Source of the DNA: Streptomyces sp. NBC_00448
GTDB lineage: Bacteria > Actinomycetota > Actinomycetes > Streptomycetales > Streptomycetaceae
Length of the DNA stretch: 64,000 bases
NCBI RefSeq assembly: GCF_036014115.1
Contig: NZ_CP107913.1
Coordinates: 8,425,501-8,489,500, forward strand
Direction: 5' to 3'
Positions 1 to 8,998 of this stretch are shown in pieces. Below the pieces are notes generated by a model, which saw only the letters and a list, made by a program, of their open reading frames with translations, was not told the origin of the DNA and made no database searches. The translations under genes and the position numbers were made by a program. Numbering within the stretch: position 1 is the first letter of the stretch; the number at the start of each line of letters is the position of its first letter.

Positions 1-1585
1 TGCGCACGTCGTCCGCGATCCGGCACAGCGCGTCCAGGGCCGGGCCGTCGGCGTGCAGCAGCGCCAGCGCCTGCGCGTCGGTGAGCCGGGTCGGGTCGTC
101 GGCGGCCACCGACAGCGCCTGCTTGACGTCGGCGTCCACCTTGTCGGGCACCAGTCCGGGCGCGGCCTGCTCGCGCAACTCCGCCCAGTCGCCGTACACG
201 TCGTCGAAGTCGTCGCGCCGGTCGGCGCTGCGCCCCTGCGTGTCGATGGTCCGGTGCAGGTCGGTGCGCCCGCCCGCCGCCGGGAACGCGTCCTCCGGCT
301 CCTGCCAGGGCAGCCCCCGCGGCCGTACGCCCTCGCGGGCCAGGCCGGTGTCGGGGTCGGCGAGCGCGGTGACGTGGGGCAGCAGCCGCGGGTCGAGCCA
401 GGGCTCGCCACGGCGTACGTACTCGGGGTAGATCGTCAGCCGCTCCTTGAGCGTGAAGCCGGCGTCCGCGGTGCGCGCGGCCAGCTCCTCGATCTGCGGC
501 CACGGGCGTTCGGGGTTGACGTGGTCGGGGGTCAGCGGCGACACCCCGCCCCAGTCGTCGATGCCGGCGGCGACGAAGCTGCCGTACTCGCCGTCGACCA
601 GGTTCGGCGGCGCCTGGATGCGGGCCGCCGGGCCGAGCACGATCCGGGCCACCGCGATGGCCGCGGCCAGCTCGCCGAGTTCCGCGTCGGGCATGCCGCG
701 CATCGCGGTGTCCGGCTTGGCCCGGAAGTTCTGCACGATGACTTCCTGGATGCCGTGGTACTGCCGGGAGGTGCGGCGGATCGCGAAGAGCGACTCGGCC
801 CGCTCGGTGTACGTCTCCCCGATCCCGATCAGGATGCCGGTGGTGAACGGCACGTTGGAGCGGCCGGCGTCCTCCAGCACCCGCAGCCGGACCGCGGGCT
901 CCTTGTCCGGCGAGCCGTGGTGCGGGCCGCCGGGCTGCGACCACAGCCGGGTGGCGGTCGTCTCCAGCATCATGCCCATCGACGGCGCGACCGGCTTCAG
1001 CCGCTGGAGGTCGGTCCAGCCGAGCACCCCCGGGTTCAGGTGCGGCAGCAGCCCGGTCTCCTCCAGCACCCGCACCGCCATCGCCCGCACATACGCGAGC
1101 GTGTCGTCGTAGCCGTGCGCGTCCAACCACTCCCGGGCCTCCGGCCAGCGGTCCTCCGGGCGGTCGCCGAGCGTGAACAGCGCTTCCTTGCAGCCCATTT
1201 CGGCGCCGCGCCGGGCGATGTCCAGCACCTCGTCCGGCGAGAGGAACATCCCCTCGCCGGCCCGCCGCAGCTTCCCGGGCACCGTGACGAAGGTGCAGTA
1301 GTGGCACTTGTCCCGGCACAGCCGGGTCAGCGGGATGAAGACCTTCCGCGAGTACGTGATCACGCCCGGCCGGCCCGCCGCGGCCAGTCCGGCGTCCCGC
1401 ACCCGCCCGGCCACCGCCGACAGCCGTTCCAGGTCCGCGCCTCGCGCCTGGAGCAGCACGGCCGCCTCCGCGGCGTCCAGCGCTACCCCTTCCTCCGCGC
1501 GGTGCAGCGCACGGCGCATCGCGTTCGCCGTCGGCCGGCTCTCCGTCCCCGCGGCGGCGGGCTCTTCAGGTTCACGCGTCGTCAT
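1..1585 (-). CDS. fbiC: FO synthase, CofG (N-terminal) half; gene cut by left edge
   Basis: Radical-SAM enzyme making FO (8-hydroxy-5-deazaflavin), the chromophore of coenzyme F420, from tyrosine and a ribityl uracil precursor. About 528 codons are visible from the ATG at 1585. The [4Fe-4S]/SAM-binding cysteines are at residues 90, 94 and 97 (CRDKCHYC), preceded by [12 protein letters not shown] and followed by [11 protein letters not shown], as in the CofG domain. Later segments such as [12 protein letters not shown] and [12 protein letters not shown] also match CofG. In actinomycetes CofG and CofH are normally fused as FbiC of roughly 850 residues; the CofH half would lie left of the window. 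Single gene here, transcribed leftward. The call is firm; the fusion is inferred. Confidence 0.93.
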   Translation of the reverse strand, partial: MTTREPEEPAAAGTESRPTANAMRRALHRAEEGVALDAAEAAVLLQARGADLERLSAVAGRVRDAGLAAAGRPGVITYSRKVFIPLTRLCRDKCHYCTFVTVPGKLRRAGEGMFLSPDEVLDIARRGAEMGCKEALFTLGDRPEDRWPEAREWLDAHGYDDTLAYVRAMAVRVLEETGLLPHLNPGVLGWTDLQRLKPVAPSMGMMLETTATRLWSQPGGPHHGSPDKEPAVRLRVLEDAGRSNVPFTTGILIGIGETYTERAESLFAIRRTSRQYHGIQEVIVQNFRAKPDTAMRGMPDAELGELAAAIAVARIVLGPAARIQAPPNLVDGEYGSFVAAGIDDWGGVSPLTPDHVNPERPWPQIEELAARTADAGFTLKERLTIYPEYVRRGEPWLDPRLLPHVTALADPDTGLAREGVRPRGLPWQEPEDAFPAAGGRTDLHRTIDTQGRSADRRDDFDDVYGDWAELREQAAPGLVPDKVDADVKQALSVAADDPTRLTDAQALALLHADGPALDALCRIADDVR

Positions 1586-1773
1586 TGTCCGAGCATAAGC
1601 ACACCCGCGCCCCCGACCCGATGCCCCCAGGGGGCACCCGTACTACCCGGCAGGGAGGCCGGCATCCGGCTGCCACCGACCACGGCCCGCCCCCGAACCG
1701 GTCCTTCGCGCCGCCGGGAGGTCCCTCCACTGCCCTGACCTGGGCATATCGGTGACCGGACCGGCGGGCTTCC

Positions 1774-3264
1774 TTACTCCCGCGTGGCCTTGACCCGGCC
1801 GGACCTGGCGGCTTTCGCCAGCGCGGCGTGGTCCCGTTCGTTCTGGTCGGCATACGCTTCCGCGAACGTGGAGATCGCGCGGTCGAAGACGTCGCCGCGG
1901 CCGAGATATGCGGAGATCGCGATCCGGTCGCCGGACCGGGCATGGGCGCGGGCAAGAGTGGCCCCGCACAGCTCCCCGAAGACGCGCATGCCGAGGGGCA
2001 CCATCTGGGAGGGGTCGATGACGCCCTTCCAGTCGCGCAACTGGCGTACATAGAAGTCGCGTTGGACCCCGTCCATTCCCTGCGCCCGCTCCCAGCCGAG
2101 GAAGATGTCGCCCGCCGACTGCATCAGCCGCTGGCCGGCCACCACCCGCTTGCCCTGGATGCCGTAGCGGCTCGCGCCCGCGTAGGGTGCGAGCACGGAC
2201 TCGGATGCCTCCTTGGCCTGGAGGAACAGGGGGTCCCCGCTGTCGCGGCCGAGCAGGAGCACGACCCAGCAGCGGGTGCCGACGCTGCCGACGCCGACCA
2301 CCTTGCGCGCCATGTCCACCACCCCGAACTGCTCCAGCAGATGCTGCCGATCGGGTTCCAGGGACCGCTGGTAGCCGGTGAGCAGGCCGCGCAGCAACTC
2401 CTCGATCTGGACGCCCTCCGCGCCGGGCATCAGGTCGTCGAGGCGGGAGAGCATGGGCGGGTCGGAGATGATCCGCTGCCTGCCCCCGACGACCTCGGTG
2501 AGCTTGCGGGCGGCCTGGAGGCTGTCGCGGCCGCGCGCCTTGGCGAGTTCGGCGGAGAGCTTCCTGCGCCCGCGCGCCTGCAGCCGGCCCCCGGCCAGCT
2601 CCTTGAGCATGTCGGCGTCGGCCCTGGCGTACCAGACGTCCAGGTCGCGCATCCCGGCGAAGCGCCACATCTGCTCGCGGTACGACCTGACGGTGGCGCG
2701 CACGATCGTACGGCGCTCCGCGTCGTCGAAGCCGTTCTCGCGCGCGGCGATCACCATGCTGGCGGCCAGCCGCTTGACATCCCACTCCCACGGGCCCGGC
2801 AGCGTCTCGTCGAAGTCGTTGAGGTCGAAGAGCAGGTTGCGCTCGGCGGAGGCGAGCAGCCGGAAGTTCATCAGGTGCGCGTCGCCGCACAGTTGGGTGC
2901 GGAAACCGGACACGGGGGTGCGGGAGAGGTCCTCGGCCATGATGGCGGCCGCGCCGCGGTAGAAGCGGAACGGCGACTCGAGCATCCGGCCGTAGCGGAG
3001 CGGCACCAGCTCCGGCAGCCGGGTCGCCGACTGCCGTTCGACGGTGTCCACCGGGTCGGTGCGATCCCGGGGCGGGGCGAACTCCGCGTGCGCGGAGCGC
3101 GGCGCGTGCGCTCGCGCCGCCTTGCCCAACCGGGCCCGTTCCTCGGGGGAGGGCATGTGGGTGCCGCTCACGGTGACGATCTCGGCCCGCCCGGACCCCG
3201 ACCGGGAGCCGGTCCGGTCCGCCGCGCGCCCGCCTTTCGCCCTCGCCGCTCGGGTCTCCGCCAT
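1774..3264 (-). CDS. DUF2252 family protein
   Basis: 496 residues; ATG at 3264 follows GGAAGG with good spacing. Recognisable by the DUF2252 core: SPFRFYRGAAAIMAEDL (about 97-113), CGDAHLMNF (126-134), FDLNDFDET (146-154) and GPWEWDVKRLAAS. The HxxN and DxD-like motifs resemble the phosphate-transfer loops of kinase-fold proteins, so a phosphotransferase-like activity is plausible, but no reaction is established for the family. The first 45 residues are basic and low complexity, with no signal peptide; likely cytoplasmic. It stands alone between fbiC and the coupled cassette, 142 bp from the serine hydrolase gene. Family call confident; function unknown. Confidence 0.9.
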   Translation of the reverse strand: MAETRAARAKGGRAADRTGSRSGSGRAEIVTVSGTHMPSPEERARLGKAARAHAPRSAHAEFAPPRDRTDPVDTVERQSATRLPELVPLRYGRMLESPFRFYRGAAAIMAEDLSRTPVSGFRTQLCGDAHLMNFRLLASAERNLLFDLNDFDETLPGPWEWDVKRLAASMVIAARENGFDDAERRTIVRATVRSYREQMWRFAGMRDLDVWYARADADMLKELAGGRLQARGRRKLSAELAKARGRDSLQAARKLTEVVGGRQRIISDPPMLSRLDDLMPGAEGVQIEELLRGLLTGYQRSLEPDRQHLLEQFGVVDMARKVVGVGSVGTRCWVVLLLGRDSGDPLFLQAKEASESVLAPYAGASRYGIQGKRVVAGQRLMQSAGDIFLGWERAQGMDGVQRDFYVRQLRDWKGVIDPSQMVPLGMRVFGELCGATLARAHARSGDRIAISAYLGRGDVFDRAISTFAEAYADQNERDHAALAKAARSGRVKATRE

Positions 3265-3406
3265 CGCCGGACCTTCCTGATCTCTGCACGGGTGAATGAG
3301 GAGGTTCTGTCGGTTTTCTTCCCTTTTGTCGGGACTCTAGGGCACGACGCGTCGGCCCACCTCCCGGGTCCTCGCCGTTCGCCCGGCCCGGGTGCGGCCC
3401 CGCGCT

Positions 3407-4591
3407 CTAGGTGGGCGTGGTGAGGGAGTGGAGGAGGGTGTAGCAGGTGTTGATCAGGGCGCAGGTGCGGTCGTGGCGGGTGGCGGTGCCGATGACGGCG
3501 GTCGCGGTGGCCGGATGGAAGCCGAGGAAGGACTGGTGGCCGAAGGTCGCGCCGGCGTGGAAGAGGATCGGGCCGCCGGGGGCCGGGTGCAGGTACCAGG
3601 TGAGGGTGTGGGTGTGGCGGTGGCCCAGGCCGCGCCGGAGCTGGGGGACTTGGACGTCGCGCAGGGCGTCGCGCAGCGGCGCGGGGGCGCCGGCCTCGTC
3701 GGGGGAGAGGAGGGCTTCGGCGTAGCGCAGCAGGTCGCCGGGGGTGGCGCGGATCGCACCGGCCGAGGTGAACGCCGCCATGTCGGTGGATGGCAGCGGG
3801 GTACGGCCGTCGGGGCGGTGGCCGATCGCGGCGGTGGCGGCGGGGCTGCCCGCGGCGGCAGGGCCGATGGTGGTCCGGGCCAGACCGAGCGGGCGCAGCA
3901 CGCGCTCGGTCAGGAGGGTGGCGTAGTCGCTGCCCAGGGCGCCCTCCAGGGCCGGGCCGAGCAGGGCGAGTCCGAGGTTGGAGTAGTGCCAGTGGCTGCC
4001 GGGGGCGTGCCGGGTACGGGTGCGGGCGAAGGTGCGCAGCAGCCGCTCGCGGTCGTAGCCGGCGTAGCCGTTGGTGTACGGCCGCAGCAGCGCGCCGGGG
4101 ATCAGGTCGCGCGGCACCCGGGGCAGCCCGGAGGTGTGGGTGGCCAGGTGCCGCAGGGTGATGGCGCGGGAGTTGGGGTACGGAAGTTCCAGCCCCGGCA
4201 GGTGTGCGGCGAGCGGGTCGTCCAGGCCGAGCGCCCCCTCCCGGGCCAGTTCGGCCAGCAGCAGGACCGTGAACGTCTTGGAGAGCGAGCCCAGTTCGTA
4301 ACTGAGCGACGTGCGCGGCAGCCGGGGGTCGGCGGTGCCGCCGGTGGCGACGGTCCGGCGGCCGGCGCGGCTGACGGCCAGCACCAGGTCGGGCGCGCGG
4401 ACCTGCGTCAGCGCCTCCTCCAGCCGGGCGGCGACGTCGGCTTCGGGCTCGGCCCCGGTTGCGGGACCGGTTTCGGTACGCGATCCGTCGTTGCCGGTGC
4501 CGGCATCCGTGTCGGTTCCATGGCCGGGACGGGAGCCGGGGGCGGCCGGGTGCGGGACGGACGCGGGCCGCCTTGCCGCGGACCCGCTCAC
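3407..4591 (-). CDS. Beta-lactamase-fold serine hydrolase, apparently cytoplasmic
   Basis: 394 residues from a GTG at 4591 that overlaps the upstream TGA by four bases (GTGA), implying translational coupling. Class C beta-lactamase/PBP-like (Pfam Beta-lactamase) motifs: SLSK at 102-105 (nucleophile Ser102, Lys105), YSN at 203-205, and HAG in LFHAGATFGHQSF near the C-terminus, the third active-site element. The first 50 residues are Gly/Pro/Thr-rich and I see no signal peptide or membrane segment, whereas most relatives are exported. It is the last gene of the coupled cassette starting at 7691, so its substrate may be a cytoplasmic product of that cassette (inference). It could equally be an esterase or D-aminopeptidase-like enzyme. 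Confidence 0.85.
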   Translation of the reverse strand: MSGSAARRPASVPHPAAPGSRPGHGTDTDAGTGNDGSRTETGPATGAEPEADVAARLEEALTQVRAPDLVLAVSRAGRRTVATGGTADPRLPRTSLSYELGSLSKTFTVLLLAELAREGALGLDDPLAAHLPGLELPYPNSRAITLRHLATHTSGLPRVPRDLIPGALLRPYTNGYAGYDRERLLRTFARTRTRHAPGSHWHYSNLGLALLGPALEGALGSDYATLLTERVLRPLGLARTTIGPAAAGSPAATAAIGHRPDGRTPLPSTDMAAFTSAGAIRATPGDLLRYAEALLSPDEAGAPAPLRDALRDVQVPQLRRGLGHRHTHTLTWYLHPAPGGPILFHAGATFGHQSFLGFHPATATAVIGTATRHDRTCALINTCYTLLHSLTTPT

Positions 4592-5511
4592 GCGGCGACG
4601 TCCGACGACAGCGCCCGGGAGGTGGCCATCGCGGAGGCGAACGCCGCCACCAGCGTGGGGTGGTGGACGATGTCGAAGACCGTGGCCGGGCTCCCGGTGG
4701 GCATCTCGTGCTGTACGGGCATCGCGCCGTCGGCGGACTGCGCGGCCGCGTACCGCTCCCACAGCTGCGCGTCGAGCGTCGGCCGGGGCAGGCACGCGTC
4801 GACCACGAGCAGCTCGCCCAGCAGGTCCCAGTGCTCCAACTCGGCCCAGTCCGTGGCCCATGCGGGCAGGTACAGCGCCAGGTAGGAGGCGATCCGCGGC
4901 GGCAGCCGGTCCGGCTCCGCGCCCCAGTCGGTGAGGTGGAAGACGGTGTGCGTGACGTCGTAGGCGATGTGGAGCTGCGACGTCCACGGCTCCGGTGTGC
5001 GGCCCAACCAGGTCGCGGCGACGGCCTGTTCGAGGTCGCCGCTGGGGACCAGGCCGAGCTTGCGCTCCGCGTTGAGCAGGCCGAGCCGCCGGTTCGGCAG
5101 CATCTCGATCGCCTGCCAGCTCGCGGTGGTGCGGGCCAGGTCGATCGCCGCCTCCAACCCCGGGTGCCGGTGGCCGAGTTCGTGCAGGCTGCCGTAGATC
5201 TCCAGCGGCACCGGGGAGAGCGGCTCCTGGGCCTGGAGTTCGGCCAGCACGTTGCCGCCGTCGAGCAGGTCCCGCCAGGCGTAGTCGAGCAGCCGCACGG
5301 AGATGTCGCGCTGCCGCGAGCCGGCGATGCCCTCGCGGGCCAGGACCCGCATGTTGATCGCCAACTCGCCGATGGGCTTGAGGCGTTCGACCAGACCGCG
5401 GCCGGTCTCGCGGTCGTCGTCGGTGAGCCGGAAGTACTCGCGGTTGGCGTGCAGCCAGGCGAGTGCCTGGTCGCCGACACGGTGCAGGAGCGCGGGGGAT
5501 GCGGCGGTCAC
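4588..5511 (-). CDS. Unknown helical protein, paralog of the adjacent upstream gene
   Basis: 307 residues, GTG at 5511 overlapping the upstream stop by four bases (GTGA). No signal peptide; predicted largely alpha-helical and soluble. It is clearly homologous to its upstream neighbour: shared blocks are LKPIGELA, LFGYAW/LLDYAW, VELYG/LEIYG, LLNAER(K/R)xGL, the PEPW segment, the strongly conserved THTVFHLTDWG (187-197), and YAAAQSADGAMPVQ near the C-terminus. The His-x-x-Phe-His-x-Thr-Asp-Trp-Gly motif looks like a metal or catalytic site. The QxxDGAxP segment recalls QW-type motifs of alpha/alpha-toroid proteins. I believe the family is annotated DUF6895 in Streptomyces, but that is recall only. 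Function unknown. Confidence 0.85.
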   Translation of the reverse strand: MTAASPALLHRVGDQALAWLHANREYFRLTDDDRETGRGLVERLKPIGELAINMRVLAREGIAGSRQRDISVRLLDYAWRDLLDGGNVLAELQAQEPLSPVPLEIYGSLHELGHRHPGLEAAIDLARTTASWQAIEMLPNRRLGLLNAERKLGLVPSGDLEQAVAATWLGRTPEPWTSQLHIAYDVTHTVFHLTDWGAEPDRLPPRIASYLALYLPAWATDWAELEHWDLLGELLVVDACLPRPTLDAQLWERYAAAQSADGAMPVQHEMPTGSPATVFDIVHHPTLVAAFASAMATSRALSSDVAA

Positions 5512-6689
5512 GGCAGGACCTCGCTCTCGGCGGGTGGGGGTGCGGACGGGGACGCGGGTGCGGCGGACGCGGCGGGGGCGGCGTTCTCCGCGAACGCGGC
5601 AGGAGCGGTACGCGCCAGGGTCGCGGCGAAGGCGATCACCAGCGTGGAGTGGTAGCAGCCGGTGAACTCCTCTTCGGGCGGGGCGCCTTCGGGCGGCCCG
5701 TCACCGGTCTCGGGCACGGCGCCGTCCGGGCGCTGCGCCGCCGCCAGCACCCGCCAGGCCGCCGGGTCGTACGGCGCGCCCGGCGTGCACGCGGCGACGG
5801 CGAGGAGTTCGCCGGCCAGGTCCCACTGCCGCTCCTCCAGCCAGCTCGTGGTCCACGCCGGCAGCCACAACCGCAGGTAGTCGGCAACGGGTTCGGCCAT
5901 CCGGTGCGGGGAGCGGCCCCAGTCGGTGACGTGGAAGACGTCGTGGGTGACGCCGTACGCGGTGCGCAGGTCCAGCGCCCACGGCTCGGGCCGGCAGCCC
6001 AGGCCGGTCCGGGCGAGCACGGCGGCGAAGTCGGCGTGCGGCGGCAGGCCGATCCGCCGCTCGGCGTTGAGGACGTTGAGCGTGCGGGTGTGGTCCTCGC
6101 GGGCGAGCTGCCACAGCCGCAGCCCGGTGGTGGCCGCGATCAGCTCCTCGGCGGCCGGGTTGCGCAGGCCGGCCCGCGCGAACACCCCGTACAACTCGAC
6201 CGGGTAGGTCGCCTGCGGTTCGCCGCGGATCAGGTCGGCGAAGAGCTCGCCGCCGCGGGTCTCCTTCCAGGCGTACCCGAACAGGTCGTCGGCCAGGGCG
6301 CGTACCCCCGGCTGGGGGTGGCAGCCGCGCACCACGTCGGTCAACTCGGCCAGCTCGCCCAGCGGTTTGAGCGTGAGGTTCGGGTCGGCGTCGGTGGCCA
6401 CGTCGGCCGGCAGCCGGAAGGACGGCCGCATCGCGTCGATCCGGGCGAGCGCGCCGGCCGCGATCCGGTCCAGCAACTCGGCGTCCGGGTGGGGTACTTC
6501 GCCCTGCGAGCCGGGTCGGGCGGGGAAGTCCGGTGAGCCCGCGGGGACTTGGCGGTCTCGGCCCGGCGCGGCCCGCGTGGCGCCGACCCGGTCCGACACG
6601 CCCGGCGCTTCCGCCGCCCCCGCCCCCGGCCGCGCCGGACCGGACGCGGCCGCACCCGCGCCCGGTCCCGTGGCCCCGCCCGCGCTCAC
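5508..6689 (-). CDS. Unknown helical protein, larger paralog (conserved HxxFHxTDWG motif)
   Basis: 393 residues from a GTG at 6689 overlapping the upstream TGA by four bases. Residues 1-65 form a Gly/Ala/Pro-rich disordered extension; the conserved domain starts near HPDAELLDRI (68). Homologous to the downstream 307-residue protein: LKPLGELAEL, LFGYAWKETRGGELFADL, PVELYG, LNAERRIGL, PEPWALDL, THDVFHVTDWG (248-258) and LAAAQRPDGAVPE. The C-terminal 30 residues are again Ala/Pro-rich. Being coupled to its paralog, the two may form a heteromer or act in sequence on the same substrate (inference). I do not recognise a biochemically described homolog. Confidence 0.85.
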   Translation of the reverse strand: MSAGGATGPGAGAAASGPARPGAGAAEAPGVSDRVGATRAAPGRDRQVPAGSPDFPARPGSQGEVPHPDAELLDRIAAGALARIDAMRPSFRLPADVATDADPNLTLKPLGELAELTDVVRGCHPQPGVRALADDLFGYAWKETRGGELFADLIRGEPQATYPVELYGVFARAGLRNPAAEELIAATTGLRLWQLAREDHTRTLNVLNAERRIGLPPHADFAAVLARTGLGCRPEPWALDLRTAYGVTHDVFHVTDWGRSPHRMAEPVADYLRLWLPAWTTSWLEERQWDLAGELLAVAACTPGAPYDPAAWRVLAAAQRPDGAVPETGDGPPEGAPPEEEFTGCYHSTLVIAFAATLARTAPAAFAENAAPAASAAPASPSAPPPAESEVLP

Positions 6690-7489
6690 CGCGCCCCGCG
6701 CCCGTGGAAGCGCCGGGCGACCGCGGCATGCAGGGCCACCCGGGGGTCGCCGCCGCTCATCCGCAGGACGTAGACCAGCCCCGTGTCCAGCCCGAGGGAG
6801 TCCGGCACGTCCGGTACCCGGGCCAGCCAGCGCCCGATGCCCGCGGCCTGGAGCCAGTCGCGCCGGCGGATCGCCCGGACGAAGCCGCGGGCCAGGTCCT
6901 CGGTGCGCGCGGTCAGCCCGTCGGCGATGGCGGGTGCCAGGCCGGGCAGCGACAGGGCTCCGAGCTGGGAGGCCCGGTGGGCGAGCTTGGGCCACGGGTC
7001 GGAGTACAGCCAGTCGGTGCCCGCCTGCGGCTCGGCCGGCCGGCCGTCCTGTCCGCCGTCGCCGGAACCGCCCACGCTGTGACCCGCGCCGTATCCGCCC
7101 GCGCCGGAACTCCCGGGCAGGAAGGCGCGGGACGCCTCCACCAGCCCGCGGTAGCTCCACACGGACACGTCGGAGGCGTCGGCACCCGGCGGATAGGCGG
7201 CGAGCGCCTTCCGCACGATCGCCTCGTCCGCGAGGCCGGCTCCGCCCGGGCGCGTCGCGTCGCCGCGCCCCGCGGTCCGGCCGCTCGTCGTGTCGGCTGC
7301 CGGCGCGTACGGCGCCAGCACATCCGCCCCCAGGACCCTGATCGCGGCGAGTGCGACCGGGTCGTCCTGCGCGAGGACATCCGACAGCGCGTAGGAGTCG
7401 CGCTCGCCGTCGAGGGCGAGCGCGACTCCCGTGGCGATGTCGGCGACCACAGCGCTCAGTGAGGTGTTCCCCTGCGGCTGCTCGGCCAA
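6686..7489 (-). CDS. Hypothetical protein, second gene of the peptide cassette
   Basis: 267 residues, not recognised. The start is taken as TTG at 7489 because GGAAGG lies seven bases before it; no ATG or GTG is as well placed. The protein is soluble and acidic to neutral. A central Gly/Ser-rich linker (about 125-150) separates two helical parts. The C-terminal part contains LARGFVRAIRRRDWLQAAGIGRWLARVP in pieces typical of helical repeats. It follows the 61-residue peptide gene by 16 bp and its stop overlaps the next GTG (GTGA). It does not obviously share the HxxFHxTDWG motif with the next two genes. Its position suggests it belongs functionally with them. Confidence 0.75.
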   Translation of the reverse strand: MAEQPQGNTSLSAVVADIATGVALALDGERDSYALSDVLAQDDPVALAAIRVLGADVLAPYAPAADTTSGRTAGRGDATRPGGAGLADEAIVRKALAAYPPGADASDVSVWSYRGLVEASRAFLPGSSGAGGYGAGHSVGGSGDGGQDGRPAEPQAGTDWLYSDPWPKLAHRASQLGALSLPGLAPAIADGLTARTEDLARGFVRAIRRRDWLQAAGIGRWLARVPDVPDSLGLDTGLVYVLRMSGGDPRVALHAAVARRFHGRGAR

Positions 7490-7505
7490 CGTGTCGCCTT
7501 CCGCG

Positions 7506-7691
7506 TCAGCGGGCGTCCGTCTTCGGACGCGGGGTGGGCGGTGAGATCAGAAGCAGGCCCGCGAGCAGGAGTCCTGCGCCGCACTCGCGAGTGTCGCGGT
7601 AGATGCCTTCCGGTTCTGCGGAATCCAGCAGTCCTTCGACCTCAGCGGCAAGGGCTGCCGTCTCGACCGGGGCTGTCAGCTCCGAAGCCAT
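7506..7691 (-). CDS. 61-residue small peptide with hydrophobic Cys/Gly/Leu core
   Basis: ATG at 7691 preceded by GAGGAGATGGTCCC, a strong ribosome binding site. The peptide has an acidic, Ala/Glu-rich N-terminal half (residues 1-33), then a single Cys37, a hydrophobic stretch CGAGLLLAGLLLISPP (37-52), and a basic tail ending RPKTDAR. The layout resembles a precursor peptide (leader plus core) or a single-pass small membrane protein; the sequence alone cannot decide. It is the first gene of the five-gene coupled run down to 3407, with 16 bp to the next start. Third-position GC is somewhat lower at the 5' end than in its neighbours. No family recognised. Confidence 0.7.
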   Translation of the reverse strand: MASELTAPVETAALAAEVEGLLDSAEPEGIYRDTRECGAGLLLAGLLLISPPTPRPKTDAR

Positions 7692-7983
7692 GGGACCATC
7701 TCCTCTTGATCGGCTTGGACCTTCAGGATGGCATTCGGCGCAATCGTCCGCAAATGCGACATTTCGAACCGGGTGTGTCGTGCTCCCGGCCGTGCTGGGA
7801 CGGCGATCCGCGCGTCGCGGGCCGCCCGCCACGCCCGCCTCGGCTGCCGCCGCGCACCCCAGTAGCGCCCCCCCAGCCGGCCGGCCCCGGACCGTAAGCG
7901 CACACGTCGAGCCCCCACGCGGCCGGTGCCCCACGTGGTCAGGCACCCCACGTGTCGAGCACCCGTCGCGCGCGGTCCGCCGC

Positions 7984-8832
7984 TCAGAACTCCTCGTGCT
8001 GCTCCGGGTCGCCGCCCAGCCGCCGCCGCTCGCCGGCCGTGATCGCCGCCAACTCCTCCTCGGACAGCTCGAACCCGAAGATGTCCAGGTTGTCGCGCTG
8101 CCGCTGCGGGTCGCCCGACTTGGGGATCGGCACCGCGCCGAGCTGGGTGTGCCAGCGCAGCACCGCCTGGCCGGGCGTGCAGCCGTGCGCCTCGGCGACC
8201 GCCTTGACCGCGGGGTCGGCCAGCAGGTCGCTGCCACGGCCGAGCGGGCTCCAACTCTCCACCGCCACCCCCTTGCCGGCGAGCTGCCCGCGCAACTCCT
8301 CCTGCGGGAACAGCGGGTGCATCTCGATCTGGTTCACCGACGGCAGCACGCCCGTCTCGCGCTCCAGCCGGTCGATGTGCGCGGCGGTGAAGTTCGAGAC
8401 CCCGATCGACCGCACCGCGCCCTCCTCGCGCAGCTTGACCATCGCCCGCCAGGAGTCGACGTACTTGTCCACCCTCGGCAGCGGCCAGTGGATCAGGTAG
8501 AGGTCGACGTACTCCAGGCCGAGCCGCTTGCGGGACTCCTCGAACGACGCGAGCGTCTCGTCGTAGCCGTGGTGGCGGCCGGGCAGCTTGGTGGTGACCA
8601 CGATCTGCTCGCGCGGCAGCCCGCTGTGCCGCACGCCGCGGCCGGTGCCGGTCTCGTTGCCGTAGTTCACCGCGGTGTCGACCAGCCGGTAGCCGAGCCG
8701 GACCGCCTCGGCGACCGCCCGCTCCGCCTCGGTGTCGTCCATCGGATACGTGCCCAGGCCGAGCCCCGGCAGCCGCGTGCCGTCGTTGAGCTCGCGCACC
8801 GGTGCCGTGGCGGCGGGTGAAACAGGGGACAT
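7984..8832 (-). CDS. Aldo/keto reductase
   Basis: 282 residues; ATG at 8832 chosen because a GGAG box precedes it and the AKR fold begins at VRELNDGTRLPGLGLGTY. AKR hallmarks: LVDTAVNYGNE (catalytic Asp/Tyr), VTTKLP (Lys), YLIHWPLP (His), GVSNF, VNQIEMHP and the NADPH-binding IPKSGDPQR segment. Similar to 2,5-diketo-gluconate reductase/prostaglandin F synthase type AKRs. NADPH-dependent reduction of aldehydes or ketones in the cytoplasm; the physiological substrate cannot be told. Divergent from the VOC gene at 8999. Confidence 0.93.
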   Translation of the reverse strand: MSPVSPAATAPVRELNDGTRLPGLGLGTYPMDDTEAERAVAEAVRLGYRLVDTAVNYGNETGTGRGVRHSGLPREQIVVTTKLPGRHHGYDETLASFEESRKRLGLEYVDLYLIHWPLPRVDKYVDSWRAMVKLREEGAVRSIGVSNFTAAHIDRLERETGVLPSVNQIEMHPLFPQEELRGQLAGKGVAVESWSPLGRGSDLLADPAVKAVAEAHGCTPGQAVLRWHTQLGAVPIPKSGDPQRQRDNLDIFGFELSEEELAAITAGERRRLGGDPEQHEEF

Positions 8833-8998
8833 GGGGAGACCACTCCGTTCCCTACGATCGCTGTACGTTCCCGCCATTGTCCTCCTGCCCCCCGCGCGAC
8901 CTGGGGGGACACCCGCCATGTCGCCCGCGGCACGGTCGGCGCGGACCGGTCAGGAATGGAGAAGCGGGCCGCGCGGCCCCGCCCGTAGCGTGAAGCGC

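Noticed and set aside
53-1738. 561-residue plus-strand open frame
   Set aside because: Antisense to the FO synthase reading frame; Arg/Gly/Pro-rich translation without any family motif, a common artefact of high-GC DNA.
3168-5480. 770-residue minus-strand open frame
   Set aside because: Another frame over the serine hydrolase and 307-residue paralog; Arg/Pro/Ser-rich, no domain, whereas the overlapping frames have motifs and coupled starts.
7676-7762. 28-residue upstream open frame before the 61-residue peptide
   Set aside because: Overlaps the peptide start but has no ribosome site and uses codons rare in this genome (TTG, CAT, ATT, CAA); probably leader sequence, though attenuation is not excluded.
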